Source: an uncultured Pseudomonas sp. (lineage in GTDB: Bacteria; Pseudomonadota; Gammaproteobacteria; Pseudomonadales; Pseudomonadaceae). Taken from it: a stretch of DNA of 64,000 nucleotides. This document shows positions 62,045 to 64,000 of the stretch, piece by piece (the first letter of the stretch is position 1; every line of letters begins with the position of its first letter). A program made the position numbers and the translations under genes. The stretch spans positions 62,001 through 126,000 of the forward strand of contig NZ_CAMPHI010000010.1 in assembly GCF_946885955.1 (NCBI RefSeq), read 5' to 3'. The notes beneath the pieces were generated by a model that saw only the letters and a program-made list of their open reading frames with translations, searched no databases and was not told where the DNA came from.

Positions 62045-63319
62045 ATGCGCAGTGAGTCCTACTGGCTCGATACCGCACCGGTGTTTACCGGGGCTCAGAC
62101 CGGAGCGCTGCCGGCACAGGTGGATGTAGCCATCGTCGGTGGTGGCTTCACCGGTCTGTCGGCGGCTCGGGCGCTGGCCTTGAAAGGTGCTCGGGTAGCG
62201 GTGCTGGAAGCGGGGCGGGTGGTCGGTGAAGCCTCTGGGCGCAACGGTGGTCATTGCAGTACCGGGGTCGCCCAGGACTACAGCGGCCTAGTTGCCAGCC
62301 TTGGTGCCGACAAGGCGCGGGCCTATTACCAGGCCTACGAGCGTGCGGTGCAGAGCGTGGTCGCGCTGGTGGAGCAGGAACATATCGCTTGCGACTTCAA
62401 GCGCGATGGCAAACTCAAACTGGCGGCCAAACCTCAGCATTACGAGGGTTTGGCGCGGACCTGCGAGTTGATCCGCCGCGAAGTCGATGCCGATGTCGAG
62501 TTGCTGTCGGCCGAGCAGACCCGCCGTGAAGTCGACTCAGCCGAGTTTCACGGTGGCTTGCTGCAGCGCAATGGCATACAGATGCATATCGGGCGCTTCG
62601 GTGTCGGCTTGGCGGAGGCCGCAGCCCGCAATGGGGCGCTGATTTACCAGGACACGGCGGTGACCGATTGGCAGAGCGATGCCGGCGGCTATCGGCTCAA
62701 TACGTCCAAAGGCCCGCTACAAGCCAAGCAGATTCTGCTGGCGACTGGCGCCTGTCAGCACGGCGACCTGGGTTGGTATCGGCGGCGGATCGTGCCGGTG
62801 GGCAGTTTCATCATTGCCACCGAAGTGCTGCCCGAGGAGCTGATCGAGCGGATGCTGCCGGGCCGGCGCTCCTATGTCACCAGCCGGATCATCGGCAACT
62901 ACTTCCGCTTGACCCCGGACAACCGCTTGCTGTTCGGCGGTCGCGCACGCTTCGCCATGTCCGGCGGCAATTCCGACGCCAAGAGCGGCACGGTGTTGCA
63001 GGCAGCGATGCTGCGCATGTTCCCGCAACTGGCCGGGGTCAAGGTCGAGTACTGCTGGGGTGGCCTGGTCGACATGACCGCGGACCGCCTGCCACGCGCC
63101 GGCCAGCATGGCGGCGTTTACCACTCCATGGGCTACAGCGGCCATGGCGTGCAGATGGCGGTACACATGGGCCAGGTCATGGCCGAGGTCATGGATGGCA
63201 AGGCCGAGGCAAACCCTTGGGGCGAACTGAGCTGGCCGGCGATTCCCGGGCATTTTGGCAAACCCTGGTTTCTGCCGGCGGTGGGCATCTATTACCGGCT
63301 GCAGGACCATTTGCACTAA
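62045..63319 (+). CDS. FAD-dependent amine oxidoreductase, gamma-glutamylputrescine-oxidase-like
   Basis: A 424-residue DAO-family flavoprotein: VAIVGGGFTGLSAARALA (FAD Rossmann motif, about residues 29-46), EASGRNGGHCSTG, QILLATGACQHGDLGWYRRRIVPVGSFIIATE and the C-terminal GVYHSMGYSGHGVQMAVHMGQVMAE. This is the PuuB/PauB-type pattern used for gamma-glutamyl-polyamines and related amines. The ATG at 62045 is preceded by AAGGGG. The adjacent HAD and solute-binding protein genes suggest import and oxidation of one substrate. Confidence 0.87.
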   Translation: MRSESYWLDTAPVFTGAQTGALPAQVDVAIVGGGFTGLSAARALALKGARVAVLEAGRVVGEASGRNGGHCSTGVAQDYSGLVASLGADKARAYYQAYERAVQSVVALVEQEHIACDFKRDGKLKLAAKPQHYEGLARTCELIRREVDADVELLSAEQTRREVDSAEFHGGLLQRNGIQMHIGRFGVGLAEAAARNGALIYQDTAVTDWQSDAGGYRLNTSKGPLQAKQILLATGACQHGDLGWYRRRIVPVGSFIIATEVLPEELIERMLPGRRSYVTSRIIGNYFRLTPDNRLLFGGRARFAMSGGNSDAKSGTVLQAAMLRMFPQLAGVKVEYCWGGLVDMTADRLPRAGQHGGVYHSMGYSGHGVQMAVHMGQVMAEVMDGKAEANPWGELSWPAIPGHFGKPWFLPAVGIYYRLQDHLH

Positions 63320-63484
63320 GGCTGTTCGATGTTTGCACCGAGTTGCATGCACAAAGATGGTTGATTGCATGGAGCTTGTTCTTCGCACTGCTGAAGGTGT
63401 TGCTTCACCGTCGTTTGCGTCACCAGGTCGCTTCGCTTAACCGTGAGCACTAGAGCTTTCTCATTATCGACAGGTAGAACCGAG

Positions 63485-64000
63485 ATGACTGACAACAAGA
63501 ATAAAACCGACTCCCAATTGATCACCGGCGTAGAAAGCCAGCGCATCTTCGAAGGGCTCAATCGCGGTATGTCGCGCCGCGATGCGCTACGCATGCTGGG
63601 TATGGCCGGGGTGGCCGTCGCGGGTGCCGGCAGCCTGTTCGGCTCGGCCGGCCAGCTGTTCGCCGCAGAGGCCGGTAAGCCGGGCAAAGGCAAGCGTGGT
63701 GGGCGTATCAAGGTCGCCACTGCCACCAGCTCGACCGCCGATACGCTGGATCCGGCGAAGGGTGGTAATTACACCGACTACTGTCGCCACAACATGTTCT
63801 ATAACGGCCTGACCACGTTGGACGCTTCACTGACGCCGCAGATGACCCTGGCGGAGTCGTTCGATACCAGCGATGCGATTTCCTGGACCATTAAACTGCG
63901 TAAGGACGTCGTCTTCCATGACGGCAAGCCATTGACCTCGGCCGATGTCGTCTATTCATTGACCCGCCACAAGTTGCCGGAGACTGGCTCCAAGGTACTG
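63485..64000 (+). CDS. Tat-exported ABC transporter solute-binding protein, 3' end missing
   Basis: The first 172 codons of a family 5 (dipeptide/oligopeptide type) solute-binding protein: KRGGRIKVATATSSTADTLDPAKGG, NGLTTLDASLTPQMTLAESF and WTIKLRKDVVFHDGKPLTSADVVYSL. The N-terminus is a twin-arginine signal, SRRDALRMLG, followed by a hydrophobic stretch and a cleavage region LFAAEA, so it is exported folded. The frame is open at the window edge. It probably belongs to a peptide or amine ABC importer whose permeases lie beyond the window. Confidence 0.9.
   Translation, partial: MTDNKNKTDSQLITGVESQRIFEGLNRGMSRRDALRMLGMAGVAVAGAGSLFGSAGQLFAAEAGKPGKGKRGGRIKVATATSSTADTLDPAKGGNYTDYCRHNMFYNGLTTLDASLTPQMTLAESFDTSDAISWTIKLRKDVVFHDGKPLTSADVVYSLTRHKLPETGSKVL

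Overview
The window is GC-rich chromosomal DNA from a pseudomonad (Gammaproteobacteria, genus Pseudomonas or a very close relative). The basis is gene order and protein sequence: the Pseudomonas-type fliI-to-cheW flagellar/chemotaxis block with fleN, flhF, motC/motD and the parC/parP genes, followed by the pseudomonad ccm cytochrome c maturation operon, an OprD-type porin and several Pseudomonas-style REP-like repeats. No rRNA, tRNA or CRISPR array was seen.

Bases 1-26406 are one long plus-strand motility region. It runs from the 3' part of fliI through fliJ, an HsbA/HsbR/HptB-type signalling trio, fliK, fliL-M-N-O-P-Q-R, flhB, (a reverse-strand sodC), flhA, flhF, fleN, fliA, cheY-Z-A-B, motC-motD, parC, parP, cheW and a small membrane protein. 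Three sequences fit sigma-54 promoters (GG-N10-GC) in front of fliK, fliL and flhA. Reverse-strand genes at 26519-28392 add a FlhB C-domain homologue and a FliK-like protein. Bases 28545-35926 hold ccmABCDEFGHI, nearly all overlapping, plus a small lipoprotein gene.

Bases 36245-44386 are mixed housekeeping and accessory genes: a metal-type MerR regulator, mlaA, an alpha/beta hydrolase, a GNAT acetyltransferase, a GH17-like membrane protein, a RidA-family gene followed by a frameshifted MFS remnant, zapE and an orphan tatA. From 44575 onward the region is dominated by amine/amino-acid catabolism: a bicupin, a two-domain GNAT, an OprD porin, two FAD amine/amino-acid oxidases, an ornithine-cyclodeaminase-like enzyme, a threonine-dehydratase-like enzyme, a HAD hydrolase/kinase/PLP phospho-lyase-like operon with an Lrp-type regulator, an aldehyde dehydrogenase, a second HAD hydrolase, and a Tat-exported solute-binding protein cut by the window end. 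The kinase plus class III PLP enzyme pair suggests an amino-alcohol route (phosphorylate, then eliminate phosphate and ammonia to an aldehyde); this is inference.

The most striking part is 52822-54647, a visibly AT-richer island. It carries a CesT-like chaperone gene overlapping a gene for a probable type III secreted mono-ADP-ribosyltransferase (Arg, Ser-Thr-Ser and Glu-x-Glu signature), with a near-consensus HrpL 'hrp box' 44 bases upstream of the chaperone start. The island sits in a scar made of a truncated pdxJ, a nonsense-mutated fragment of a small-protein gene, and a repeated 22-base sequence on both sides. The flanks of the catabolic genes hold three copies of a composite element with two half-sites 75-76 bp apart, and two tandem palindromic repeat units.
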